Source: Siphonodentalium dalli
Lineage: Eukaryota; Mollusca; Scaphopoda; Gadilida; Siphonodentaliidae
Assembly (NCBI GenBank): GCA_032622095.1
Contig: CP136063.1
Location: forward strand, 72,021,980 to 72,085,979
Direction: 5' to 3'
DNA length: 64,000 nucleotides
The position numbers were made by a program, and so were the translations under genes. The notes beneath the pieces are model-generated. The model was not told the DNA's origin. It searched no databases and was given only the letters and a program-made list of their open reading frames with translations. Below, piece after piece: positions 22,993-32,992 of this stretch (the first letter of the stretch is position 1; each line of letters starts with the position of its first letter).

Positions 22993-23427
22993 CATAGAAG
23001 TGACATGCCGAGGTGCAGTCGCGTTCTTATTGCGTTTTTGTGCGTATTGATTATCTTGTATACGTGAAAAAAAACGATAAATGGGGAACACGTGGCATGG
23101 TTTTAGCCCACTCGCGAATAATTTGGGCGGACTTTCTTATTTTATGCATGTGAGATACATGTATGCACTCACGTGGTTCCCCTACCCATCCACATACGAG
23201 GCCACGAAGGTCGCCGCATGTTGATGAGCAGATAACTGTCCATAACTGTCGATACATCTTCCTGTTACATGTTAGTGCACGCATGGCCATTGATATTAGA
23301 CTGGTATTCACTGGTGGTGATGTAACATTACAAGCTGCAAAACAGAGTTCAGTCCCCTCGCTAAGCTAAGTCTTGCACTGAACTCTGCACGGATCTTGGT
23401 AACATGCATGTCAATTTCAGAACTGAG
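22993..23427. other. Putative intron sequence, no other feature
   Basis: If the exon pairing 22511-22539 with 24111 is right, this is intron. Frames at 23051-23369 overlap on opposite strands and show no domain. Confidence 0.35.
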
Positions 23428-24074
23428 TTAAAGGGGTACTGTACGCCATCTTCAATAAATTCCCGGTAATACCAACGATCGAATATCGATAATATATAGA
23501 ATGATTAGTAATTTGAGTCGGAGATGTATTCTGTAAACGTTCTCCGACTCAAATTAGTAATATTTCTGTATATTATCGATATTAGATCGTTGGTATTACC
23601 GGGAATTTATTGAAGATGTATTCTGTAAACGTTCAAATCAACAGGTTATCTTAAAATCAAAGTTCATTATTTGATATAAATTTAATTTATGACTGGAGCC
23701 AAAAATAAAATTACGAATTTCCGTGTACAAGACGTAATCAAATTAATTGACGGATAGTGGATTGGGCAACGCGTGGCACATACGATCGTGTAAAACGTAT
23801 GTTGATACGGGGCGTATACCCAAGCCACTCAATGGCTAGTGAAAATAACTTAAATGAGTATATAACATAAAATTTATTTTATATATTTGCTTGAAAACTG
23901 TACAGAAATTACTCGACAATGACAATTGATATGTTTGCATTCCGGCTAATCTGCCATCCATAACATTACTTCATACTCAACAAACTTTAAAATAACGGAA
24001 AGCTGGTTACCTTTTTCTACGACTCAAAGATTATAGACACCAACAACAACATTTGAGTACAGTATCCATTTCAA
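23428..24074 (-). mobile_element. TTAA-type MITE, family D, copy 1
   Basis: The left end is TTAAAGGGGTACTGTACGCC, the exact terminal sequence of the copy at 62563-63153. The right end, GTACAGTATCC, is diverged. The interior matches the other copy in reverse: a CGAATTTCCGTG/CGCAAATTCG-type region, GACTGGAGCC, CTCGACAATGACAATT, and ACCAACAACAACATTTG near the end. This copy carries an extra internal palindrome at about 23440-23625, where the terminal 90 bases are repeated in reverse (AATTTATTGAAGATG). It ends 36 bases before the zinc-finger exon. Confidence 0.85.
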
Positions 24075-24110
24075 GCATTCAATGATTGAAGCCTTTTATA
24101 TATTTTGCAG

Positions 24111-24570
24111 ATTCACAGCTCTGGACACTTCTTTTCACGAAGATAGGGACAAGATATGCGATCAGTGTGGGGTGTCATACTTCACAATTAGCGGGATGCG
24201 CAAGCATTTATTCCATAAGCATGGCGCCGGGAAGACGACTTGTGGGATTGAGTTTATCGACAAGGATTCATTAACAGCACACTAATCGACAACCCACAAC
24301 AAGGAAACACCTTTCACATGCGACAAATGCAATCAGGCATTTTCAAGAATGTCAACTTTAAGACGGCACTTGAAGTGTCAGCATGAGAGTGAAAATGCTG
24401 AACTGAAATGCACACAGTGTTTCAGACTGTTTAAACGACAAGACAATTTAAAAACTCATGTAAAGGCTGCCCATGTGAAAGAGGCGATTCACGTTTGTTC
24501 TAAGTGCGGAAAGAGTTATTCATGGAGCAATAGTCTCCGACGGTATAAGAAACTGTCAAGCTGCAACTAA
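24111..24570 (+). pseudogene. C2H2 zinc-finger exon with in-frame stop
   Basis: A good acceptor (TATATATTTTGCAG) ends at 24110. The frame then encodes five C2H2 zinc-finger units, a fold that binds DNA in transcription factors. Finger 1 (CDQCG...HLFHKH) is intact. Finger 2 lacks its first Cys (TTCGIEF) and has TAA at 24283-24285 between its His residues. Finger 3 (CDKCNQAF...HLKCQH) and finger 4 (CTQCFRLF...HVKAAH) are intact. Finger 5 (CSKCGKSY) has Tyr for the first His. It ends in a stop at 24570. The damage points to a decaying gene or a duplicated last exon. Upstream, the candidate first exon at 22511 is in phase. No close relative is named. Confidence 0.8.
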
Positions 24571-25000
24571 GTGAAATATGCGAACAATTTCAACTAAACA
24601 CCGTAAAAAAGTAAATTTCCCCTGACATATTGGGATATATCTCCAAAGATAATGGTCTGATTATGATGCAATTTCACAGATATACTCCATCGTGTGGTTG
24701 ATGGAATATGTCATACTTAACCCTATTCGTGAGATCATGATTGAATTGCCATACAATGCATGACTGGGTCATAATTCAAGAAAGGTTTTTTCTAGAATTT
24801 GCAAAATTAAGTGAATTTGCAAAATTAAGTGACTGCCATTAGCCCGGTCGTGGTGGGCTATTGAGCTCCGAATGCCGTTTTGTTAATTTGGAAGTCTTCA
24901 CTTATATCCACTGATTGGTGCTAACTCAAGCTTGGTACAACATGCACATGTACACCTATCATACCGGATACCGGTCATTACCGGATAACACGTATGACCG
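24571..25000. other. No gene seen
   Basis: A short direct repeat (GAATTTGCAAAATTAAGTG twice near 24795-24830) is the only structure I noticed. Confidence 0.4.
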
Positions 25001-25675
25001 AGATCACTGAGTCGCGGCCATATTTGATTCATCCAACCCCCGTTATGTGGTTTAAGTGATACAGGTCAAACGTTCTGGATGTGCATTCCATATATGGAAC
25101 TGTTGAATATTCCTGATTACATATATTGAGACCGAATCACACTTTGTTATGAATTGTTCGGCATACGAAAACATTCGCATCAGTTGTTTCGCAGCAATAG
25201 GCGAGTATAAAACCGATTTCCACAGAATGACAGAAGACAATAAATTTAATTATATAATGGAAAATAGGCACATTGATACCATAAATATCATATGCGACAT
25301 GATCCGGTCTTTCTTTGAAAAACGGCAGATTTTATCAAGTGCATAATAATTATAAGAACAACTTGTGAGTGAGTATACTGAATATAAATTTTGACTTAGT
25401 CGGGTTTTGTTTAGTTCATGCTATTATTGTATATGTACATGTATGTTTTATATTACATGTTATATGCTTGCAACTGCCCACTGAGGTGTTATTGCAATAA
25501 AATCTTGTATCTTGTATCTTGTATATGGAATTTATGAATATTCTAAAGCTTCATATATGGAATCATGAATATTCAATGTTCCATATATGTAATGCACCTC
25601 CAGAACTTTGACCTGTAGCACTTAAACCGCGGAACGGGGCTGGATGAATTCAATATGGCCGCGACTCAGTTATCT
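25001..25675. mobile_element. Fold-back element with a LINE tail inserted in it
   Basis: Inverted arms of about 120 bases: left 25001-25122 (GATCACTGAGTCGCGGCC..., CAGGTCAAACGTTCTGGA, CCATATATGGAAC) and right 25530-25675 (GTTCCATATATG, CCAGAACTTTGACCTG, GGCCGCGACTCAGTTATC). Between the arms sits a 400-bp LINE 3' end with its own tail. Removing the LINE piece would restore an element of about 280 bp. Confidence 0.8.
25126..25524 (+). pseudogene. 5'-truncated LINE 3' end with TCTTGTA tail
   Basis: The frame reads ETESHFVMNCSAYENIR, the C-terminal '.E...HF...C..Y...R' motif of LINE proteins, then about 55 more residues to a stop at 25344-25346 (...FFEKRQILSSA). The 3' UTR ends AATAAAATC followed by three TCTTGTA units (25503-25524). 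A short tandem-repeat tail in place of poly-A is typical of several LINE groups. The rest of the element is missing, as expected from abortive reverse transcription. Confidence 0.8.
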
Positions 25676-26626
25676 TGCTTATTGTGGATATAACCCAATT
25701 ATATGGGGTTTACTTTTTTGGTGATATTTTTTATTGATACATGTTTTTTTCTGAGAATAGGGGCCTATATACTTCCGTCCGCATTCCTTTCCGGTTTTAG
25801 TGAATCGACCGGATGCACACTTGGTGAGGAGCAATATCATTAGGCTCGGTCTACGAAGTCCGAATAATTATGGTCACAGTCCAATGACATTTGCAATAGT
25901 ATTGGCCCTGTTCGACTTAGAAAATACTGTTTGAGTGCTTTTCATCCTCTGGATTGAGTTTGATCGAACGGATCGGAAAAAAAATTGGTCTGCTGTCTTA
26001 TGTCGAATATGGTCGCGATCCGCGGATTTCTGCAGAATTTATGGCCCTTTTTCGACTTAGAATATGTCGTTGTAGGGTATACCAGTTATTCACAATTACA
26101 ATTTTAATGAATCGATAGGAACCAAACTTGGTGGGATGAAATAGCACGAGACGACACAGGCATGTCAAGTTCGAATATTACACGGTTCTGTTATAGCCTA
26201 ATTTTGGAAATTGCATCCGGATTCTGGAGACTTGGGGTCAAGCAACCTATTATTTTTATTTGATGTGATGTTCACTTTTTTATAAACATAGTTTCATTTT
26301 TTGCAACTTACTGTTGAGATAACAATATTGTGATATGCCATATAGGCTAACCTTACATATTATTTGTTACATGTTGTTTTTAGTATTCAACATGAATGAA
26401 CATTTTATATATATTTTACATCAGTTGAATAAAAACAACTTTATTTTTATCAACTTATTCTTAGACAGTTTTTTCATCCCTAACTGGTTGGTTTTAGCAG
26501 ACGATGGGGCACAGGCCATTGAAAATGAATTGGTTACCCACCACACTGCTATTTGTGATACCAATAACAAATAGCTCTAAAATACCTTTGAAGATCAGAA
26601 CAGTATTCGAACTCACGCACGTGCAC
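25676..26626. other. No gene seen
   Basis: One 79-codon frame (26335-26574 +) has no domain. I see no clear repeat. Confidence 0.4.
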
Positions 26627-26785
26627 CTGGCCTCAGTTGTGATGGTATCAACCACCTAACCAAATACACTGCATTAAGGTGCATGGTGTTTGGACCTGAA
26701 CTGAATTTGATACCAATATATCATGATTTAACACGTAGCGAATTTGGTTAGGTGGTGAACACCATCAATATAACCAAGGCCAGGC
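26627..26785. repeat. Inverted-repeat element of about 160 bp
   Basis: Left arm CTGGCCTCAGTTGTGATGGT then CCACCTAACCAAAT; right arm ATTTGGTTAGGTGGT then ACCATCAATATAACCAAGGCCAG. The arms pair over about 40 bases with one gap. No coding capacity; probable MITE. Confidence 0.75.
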
Positions 26786-27492
26786 ATAAGGCCGTGTTCC
26801 GCTGCCGCTCTGATCGTCAATTTTTAAGAGAAAATTGACCCTGTGGCTTGCTCGGAATCTAAAAAAAAACAGAGGCCGTATTGGCAAAAGAAAGACAAAT
26901 AGAGCTGTGCTTTATAAATGTTTATGTTATTTAAGTTCACTGCATTTGGTCCATGGTGAGTCCTCGCCGTACTGGTGCAGGTATAGACGCCTCATGTGCC
27001 CGGTGTTACAGCCACACATTTTGAGGCTTCCTATCCGGTTTCTCTGGCCTTGAGATATTCCATCTCTTTTTCTGGAACCCCTGGCCCTCATTTTGAGATC
27101 AAATCCATGGTCTCTGAAAAACAGAGTTGTTCCGATCTTTACTGGTGGAGGCTAATTGCATTATAGTTTGCATATAACGACTAAAGTGCCTAACATTGCG
27201 GAATACAAGTGCATGGTATATAGCCAAAATGTCCCCATCGGTTTGGATTTTGCCTTTTCAAGGCTTTCCTTTCCGCGTGGAAATATTCCAAGAACTGTTT
27301 CCATCTGTTTAGTCTGCATGTGCTGAGTACCATACCAGCTGGAAACAATTCGTCCAGGATAATATATGTTCCCATTGTGAATTTGTTTTAAATGACAGAC
27401 CAAGCAAGATCCGAATAGCTGGAACATTTTCTTAATTACTGGTTACCAGGGTGGTGGGAAATCTGGTCTGGACTATTTAACGTCTTTTTTCA
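26786..27492. other. No supported gene
   Basis: The minus frame 27427-27161 (88 codons, with LFGSCLVCHLKQ) follows a possible acceptor TGTTCCAG. I could not tie it to a family or to the inverted first-exon copy at 27942-27970 in the correct phase, so I do not call it. Confidence 0.35.
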
Positions 27493-28013
27493 GGTTTTGA
27501 TGCGTCCGAACCTGAACGAAAATTGTCCGAACCCGAACGAAAATTGTGTCTGAACCTGAACAAAATCATCGGGAATATTGCAAATCTGAACCTGAACATT
27601 TTTTAATTTTCAAAGGTAGTTTTTCGGAGTTAGACAATAAAACTATCGCCGGTTTTGCATTCCTAAGATGTGTGGTAACCTAATCTACCCACAACAATAC
27701 ATACATTTGCGGATCCAATAGCCCAGGGCCAAAATATTACGAAAAAGCGAACATTTCGCCGCCTCGATAAAATTTCGAAAAATTATGACGACTTGACACG
27801 CCAAATACAACAATTCACATGCCTGTCATGCGAAAGGCATGTTACGTAGGTGTTGGGCATACAAATTCCTACATAACTGTTTAAAGGTGTATCACCGAAA
27901 TATGTCGTTAATTGATGCTTGGAGACAGTATATACACTTACCGTTTATCTTGTTTACTGGGCGCCGCCATGTTGAAATGTACGAACCTAAACGGGTATAT
28001 ATCCGACGGTGAT
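27493..28013 (-). repeat. Inverted copy of the 22474-22992 segment
   Basis: Reads GATGCGTCCGAACCTGAACG... to ...CCCGTTTAGGTTCGTACATT on the minus strand, colinear with the other copy and with few differences. The 29-base exon-like ATG block and GTAAGT donor (27942-27970 with donor at 27936-27941, minus) are unchanged. Read in the other direction (+), about 55 codons are also open in both copies (WAY.FLHNCLKVYHR...), so the coding strand is not settled by conservation alone. Confidence 0.85.
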
Positions 28014-30217
28014 ATGAGTCATAGTTGCCTAAGAACAAGTAATAAAACACGAATATTTCGATTTTATCACAAGAATGCATGGTTGTATACTATGAACGCA
28101 ATTTTTCAAAACACAAAGGAGTACCATATACTATCTTCAAAAAAATCTAAACTTGACCAAAATTGCCCACATACTCTGTGACAGAGACTGTCTTTATACC
28201 TGGACATAATATTTGGTTATATTCACCAAGGTAACATATACGCGAAGGGTACTACAGCCGCATTACCGTGTGTATCCCTTCTCCCTAATGTTACACATAA
28301 CTGCTGAACTAACAACCATAAATAGCAACATTGAGTCAATGTTCAATGCTGAAATAACAGCTTTAAATGCTGGTCACCTGGTATTTTGCACAAGTTCGTG
28401 GGTGGTTTTGGTCAGATATTTTCAAACAACAAAATACGGAAAACTAATATTGTACATTGCGTAATAGCATATTCCATTTGCAAGTTGCCGACTGAAGTAA
28501 GCTGAACAAATTGTCTACTATAAGACATCGGTTTGGAAGTAGCACGAAAATTAGTCGTATATCAAATGTACGATGTACTGTCTACATGATCTGGTGTGAT
28601 GGAGTGCTAATCTTTTGAAGAGGTGGTGGTTTCTTTGCAATATAATAAGCATTGCAACATACGTCTATGGTTTATTATCAGGGACAGTGCTGAAAAATCC
28701 GGAAATGTAACTACTCTTTATACCGCAAGGATATGCATTTAAGTTTCTGCGTTACATTCAATAATTTATTATCACGACGAATGAAAATACCATACACTGT
28801 GTGGCGAAACATTACTTCGTATGTTGCATGCCCGAAATTATAATTTTTGGCCCCGACTGTAAACAGAAAACCCGAAATTTTAAAGACGTAAATCATTGGG
28901 TTTAACTTGCGTTGCAATGACCGATAAATCCTCCATATGGATCTGTTTTAATGATCTGTGTACCTTTAAAGATATTTAACAACAGACTTGTATATTACTA
29001 ATACGTATTTAACCTATACTTGGTGGTTATACAATAAGTTGCTTTCGTCTTGGCTTAGCTTTGTGGTTGTGGCCATTTTGACAGCCATTTCATGACCGCC
29101 TTTGGATTATTCTGATCGTGTCACTGTGTAATAGTATTCGCTCTCGTATTCATAGTTCACCTAGACTGGTATAACTGCGTAATGCATATGACTAGATTAG
29201 ACAAAATAGAAGAGCAAAATACGGCCAGAGCGTTGACAACCAGTTTTGGGGGTAGGGTTATGTTTTAACAAGTTTTGACCACTTATTATATGCGTACTTG
29301 CTAATTCTGCCTATTATAGCGACGGACTGGTGCAGTTTTTAAAATAGATAGCGTGTGTCTATGTTTTAAGAAGCCCGAGAAATCCGATATCGAATACAAC
29401 AATTTTCCTTCAAAATCGTCATTGTTTTGGCTCAGTGTTTTATTTCATATCCATATCTGCGAAATTCATTCGAAGTTTCCCTTTGAATGGGTGTCTTTGG
29501 TTCGAGAATTTTGTATGGAACAATATTGAGTGCCTTTTGTATGCGTTTCGGCTGAAAAATTGTTACAGCATCCAATTATTTCCATGATTGTGAAAAATAT
29601 TGTTTTTTAAATTATATGGAAAAAATGATATAACTCGGATTTTAGGGGACTTTTCGTGACGCGTCCGCGATGTTATGGTCTAAATAATATTTTTTAAATC
29701 AGCTTTCCCCGATTTATTTCCTTACTTTTCCACTTTCATGTCTAATGTGCCTGGACTAGTATTCGTAGTTTTCTTATTTGTTCTCAACAAGTTTCAATAT
29801 TGTTTTCGTTGACTAACATGTGTCGCTTTTTGGAAATTTCGTATGCGTCTAATTTCAACAAAATTGCTTCTTTGCCAATTTCTTCTGTGTAGCCACTGTC
29901 TTCCAAAATATTCATGCTCCAAACTGCCAGAGTTACGTGATTTAATCTTACTTAGCTTGAAATGGGAGTTTGGTAGATGAGTGAAGACTCTTTGAACATG
30001 AATGAATTTACCCAAGACCATCGATTTAATTGTCGCAAGTAATCTTAATTATAATTAAGACTTCAGAATGAGCTAACGACCTGGTGTAATAATGCACGTC
30101 AGACAATTTCAGTCTATACGTTTATTGAATACCAAACGATTCTCGATTAATGAGAAAGACATTATGCAGCACAAATATTGGCTCATTAAAAAGTTCATAA
30201 ATAGTTAACATACCAGG
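28014..30217. other. No gene seen
   Basis: About 2.2 kb of AT-rich sequence. Short frames at 27912-28181, 28213-28464, 28711-28917 and 29794-30021 have no domain. No clear repeat noticed. Confidence 0.4.
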
Positions 30218-30593
30218 TTAACCCTTTACCCAACAAAGCGGCCAAAAACGCCCAAATAAAGCTTCAACAGCCTAAAATATCTTCGGTCTGTCTCAATAAC
30301 ACCATACAAATATGGATATCATTGGAACCGGTTCATTATGATGGTTACAGTTATGCCCTGTGCCAATGCATTCTCTTATATATGCGAGTCGACCATAGGT
30401 CGCCTCGCATATATAAGAGAATGCATTGGCCTAAAAAACATTATAATATTTTTCTACATTCTTTGACAATTTTATCATTTTTAATATGTGTTAAGCCAAT
30501 GCATTCTCTTATATATGCGAGGCGACCTATGGTCGACTCGCATATATAAGAGAATGCATTGGCACAGGGCCGTTCTGTTGGGTAAAGGGTTAA
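30218..30593 (+). mobile_element. TTAA-type MITE, family A, best-preserved copy
   Basis: Bounded by TTAA on both sides (30218-30221 and 30590-30593). Terminal inverted repeats are CCCTTTACCCAACA and TGTTGGGTAAAGGG. The left half holds AATAAAGCTTCAACAGCCT and GGTCTGTCTCAATA, as in the other copies. The right half holds two long hairpins with GCCAATGCATTCTCTTATAT arms, one each side of an AT-rich spacer. CCCTTT ends with TTAA duplications are the signature of piggyBac transposases. Length 376 bp; no coding capacity. Confidence 0.9.
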
Positions 30594-30836
30594 AGCATGT
30601 ATACGCAGACTTCAATAACCCAGTCCGTGTATACATGCATATGTGCGGATAGCTTCTCATTCAGTTGATGGTGGAAAACCAAACCATCGTTAGAAATTCA
30701 TGTTGTTGACTTCTTTATAGCAAGAAAATGTGATGATCGATCATCTGGGGCGATCAGGCATTTCGTTATTGTTGTCACCTCATGCATTCAATGCATTTAG
30801 ATATCTCAAAGATAATGCACGGTGCCCCAATACCTG

Positions 30837-31231
30837 TTAAAGGCACTCAATCCGATTAAGCACCCCTAAATTACTATTTCTTTGGTTTCAGGGGTAACAA
30901 ATATCTTATACTATATTTTAGTCTGCCCCGTGCTCAAACAGACAAATTGCGGGTGTAAGATGGATAACTCTAAAATCAAGTGGTTAGTTATTAACAATAA
31001 TAACCACTTGATGTTAGTGTTATCCATCTTACACCCGCAATTTGTCTGTTTGAGCACGAGGCAGACTAAATTAGTGGCACACATCTCGAGAAATTAACGA
31101 ACTTCAGAAATCGATATCTGATCACTCTGAGCTTTGATGTGTGGGTTCCTCGACTCGAATCAAATATTTTTTACCCCCGAAGCCAAAGAAATAGTAATTT
31201 AGGGGTGCTTAATAGGATGGAGTACCTTTAA
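30837..31231 (+). mobile_element. TTAA-type MITE, family E, copy 1
   Basis: Left end TTAAAGGCACTCAATCCGAT; right end GGATGGAGTACCTTTAA. The subterminal AATTACTATTTCTTTGG and its complement CCAAAGAAATAGTAATTT extend the arms. The centre is a long palindrome (30920-31070) with TGGATAACTCTAAA and CAAGTGG on one arm and the complement on the other. Related copies are at 53511 and 58333. Confidence 0.85.
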
Positions 31232-31668
31232 ACTCAACATTATTATGCTCGTATAAATAGGTTAATAATGGTCCTATAATATTCACATAAGTGCATATTG
31301 TTGGAATGTATGGGTTCATTCTAACCTTTGTGCGTGACCGAACCTTGCCTCGAAATTGGGTGACAGGATTAGAAAATTGCCAAACCCGACCAATACTCGA
31401 AATTTGAGGGCACGTAACTCCGTCATTTTTCACTTAATTTTCAAATAGTTTTCATTTTCGTGATTTGTTTCTCTCCCACATATTATGTTGTAATTTCATT
31501 CGATTCGGAAACGTCGTCCGTGAACAATTTCCGTTGGCCACAGGCCTCATCCGATCAACACTAAACTTCATATCGATCATGCAGCCACATATATTGGTGA
31601 TATGTTTGAAATGAAAATAATTTCATCTACACAATACAACCCCTTTACTGTAACTTTTTTACTTTCCT
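31232..31668. other. No gene seen
   Basis: Only fragments similar to the 10.9-11.4 kb dispersed repeat are suspected near 31540-31600. Confidence 0.35.
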
Positions 31669-31775
31669 TCTTCTTTATGATTCTATTCATTGCTCAGCAA
31701 CAACAAAACACGACAAATAACTATAATATAAATAAGTTGAGCTACAACGTCATTGACATGCACTTTCATTAATAT
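31669..31775. repeat. Repeat segment shared with 11286-11376
   Basis: CTTCTTTATGATTCTATTCA and GTTGAGCTACAACGTCATTG correspond to bases at 11286-11376 in the same order, with differences. This is a diverged dispersed-repeat fragment. Confidence 0.6.
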
Positions 31776-32236
31776 GACAATCCCATGTGGTGTCTTGGAT
31801 CTTAGTCTTCTTGTGACAGTCATTTATCTTATATTGAAGATGCTTGCCATGTCGCATCAATATAAGGTCATTAAACAAGATATCAGTTAATTAGTATGTA
31901 CATGTACATGTATGATGCCATTGCAATAACGTTTTCCCCAAGTCTGAATCTACATAGGAGCAAACCTTCGCCCTTTGTAGTCCATTATGTCATCAAAAAA
32001 AGCCACTAAACCACTCGGTACCAATTGGAGGGTCAATGCTCACCTGTGATCTTAATTATAAAGTCAAACTCACGACCCCGGCGTGTGCCATTTATTTTTC
32101 ACTGCATTACTTCTGGGTATAGACAAAATTCCCATACGTATATAAGTATTTCATATCTAACACAAATCCAGCTAATTATCAACTTTTCGCACAGATTCCA
32201 TAACCAGGTTTGAACAGAAATGCGTGCAATAGATTG
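31776..32236. other. No gene seen
   Basis: I see no exon or repeat between the dispersed-repeat piece and the palindrome at 32237. Confidence 0.4.
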
Positions 32237-32393
32237 AACCGCATGAGTGTCTTGATTTTAACGAAATTATCGCACGAGATTTGTTGGCGGAGCGATACCT
32301 CGAGTGCGGGACATGGTCTCGCACGAGAGGTATCGCGTTCCGCCAACAAATCGAGTGCGATAATTCGTCAAAATCCAGACACTCATGCGGTTC
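32237..32393. repeat. Long palindrome of about 157 bp
   Basis: Arms begin ACCGCATGAGTGTCTTGATT and end in the complement AAATCCAGACACTCATGCGG. They continue inward through TTATCGCACGAGATTTGTTG, GCGATACCTC and CTCG to a centre near GGACATGGTC. The stem has only a few mismatches, implying a recent fold-back element. Confidence 0.85.
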
Positions 32394-32591
32394 TATTTGT
32401 ATCATATATCTCCGTATCCTAGTAAGTTGACTCACAATCGTACATCTCCGGTACAGAAAATGTTAATTTAATTGAGTTTTAACGGCATTTTAGGGTTAAC
32501 GCAACAATCAGACAGGGTGACCTTGACCCATCTTTAATGATGCGATTGAAATTAAACTATGTGCCTCGACAAACATATTCTTGAAATGAAA

Positions 32592-32900
32592 CTACTTGCA
32601 TGAATCATCTTTTAGTCGAGCTGTATTTGTATTCGATTCTGGTGGAAATTTAGTAGATATGTAGTAGAGCCTCTTTAGAAGGGGAATAAGCTCTAAGCTT
32701 TCGGGATCTGTATAAGAATGAAACACATACTGTTGCGTAGAGCGTGTTCCGTGTCCAGTAGAAGATTTTCCGTGTAGATGTTCCGGGTTAGAAGAAGTGT
32801 ACAAATCTTGAGGAATTAGTCGTTTTAATTTGTTCATGGATAAACAGATGTAACAGCAGCAACAATATATATATATATACACATAACATCTGTCTAGCAT
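32592..32900 (-). pseudogene. Short reading frame, partly duplicated at 37.2 kb
   Basis: The minus frame is open for about 102 codons. The part that looks like protein is KLKRLIPQDLYTSSNPEHLH, then GHGTRSTQQYVFHSY and TDPESLELIPLLKRLYYIST. The last 45 or so codons are repeated almost exactly at 37223-37369, where the frame is the same and differs by two or three residues. I do not recognise it. It could be the C-terminus of a mobile-element protein, or the repeat could be a terminal repeat that happens to be open. A TA microsatellite and CAG-type runs lie upstream (32850-32880). Confidence 0.35.
32618..32759. repeat. Direct repeat, pair with 37223-37369
   Basis: From GAGCTGTATTTG to GTTCCGTGTCCA. 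The inner 115 bases (TAGTAGATATGTAGTAGAGC... CGTAGAGCGTGTTCCGTGTC) match the second copy with about two differences, in the same orientation and 4.6 kb apart. The pair brackets the two paralogous genes. No TG...CA ends or primer-binding site were found, so it is not a proven LTR. Confidence 0.8.
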
Positions 32901-32992
32901 ATAATGACCCCGCCGGACCGCATATTATGCAGCCCGACGGGTAAACTTGTCCGACAGCAATCTTCCAAAATTCTGAATCTCTCTAGTGTTTT

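Noticed and set aside
27161-27427. Minus frame with LFGSCLVC as the second exon after the inverted first-exon copy at 27942
   Set aside because: The candidate acceptor is weak, and joining in the required phase hits a stop after about ten codons.
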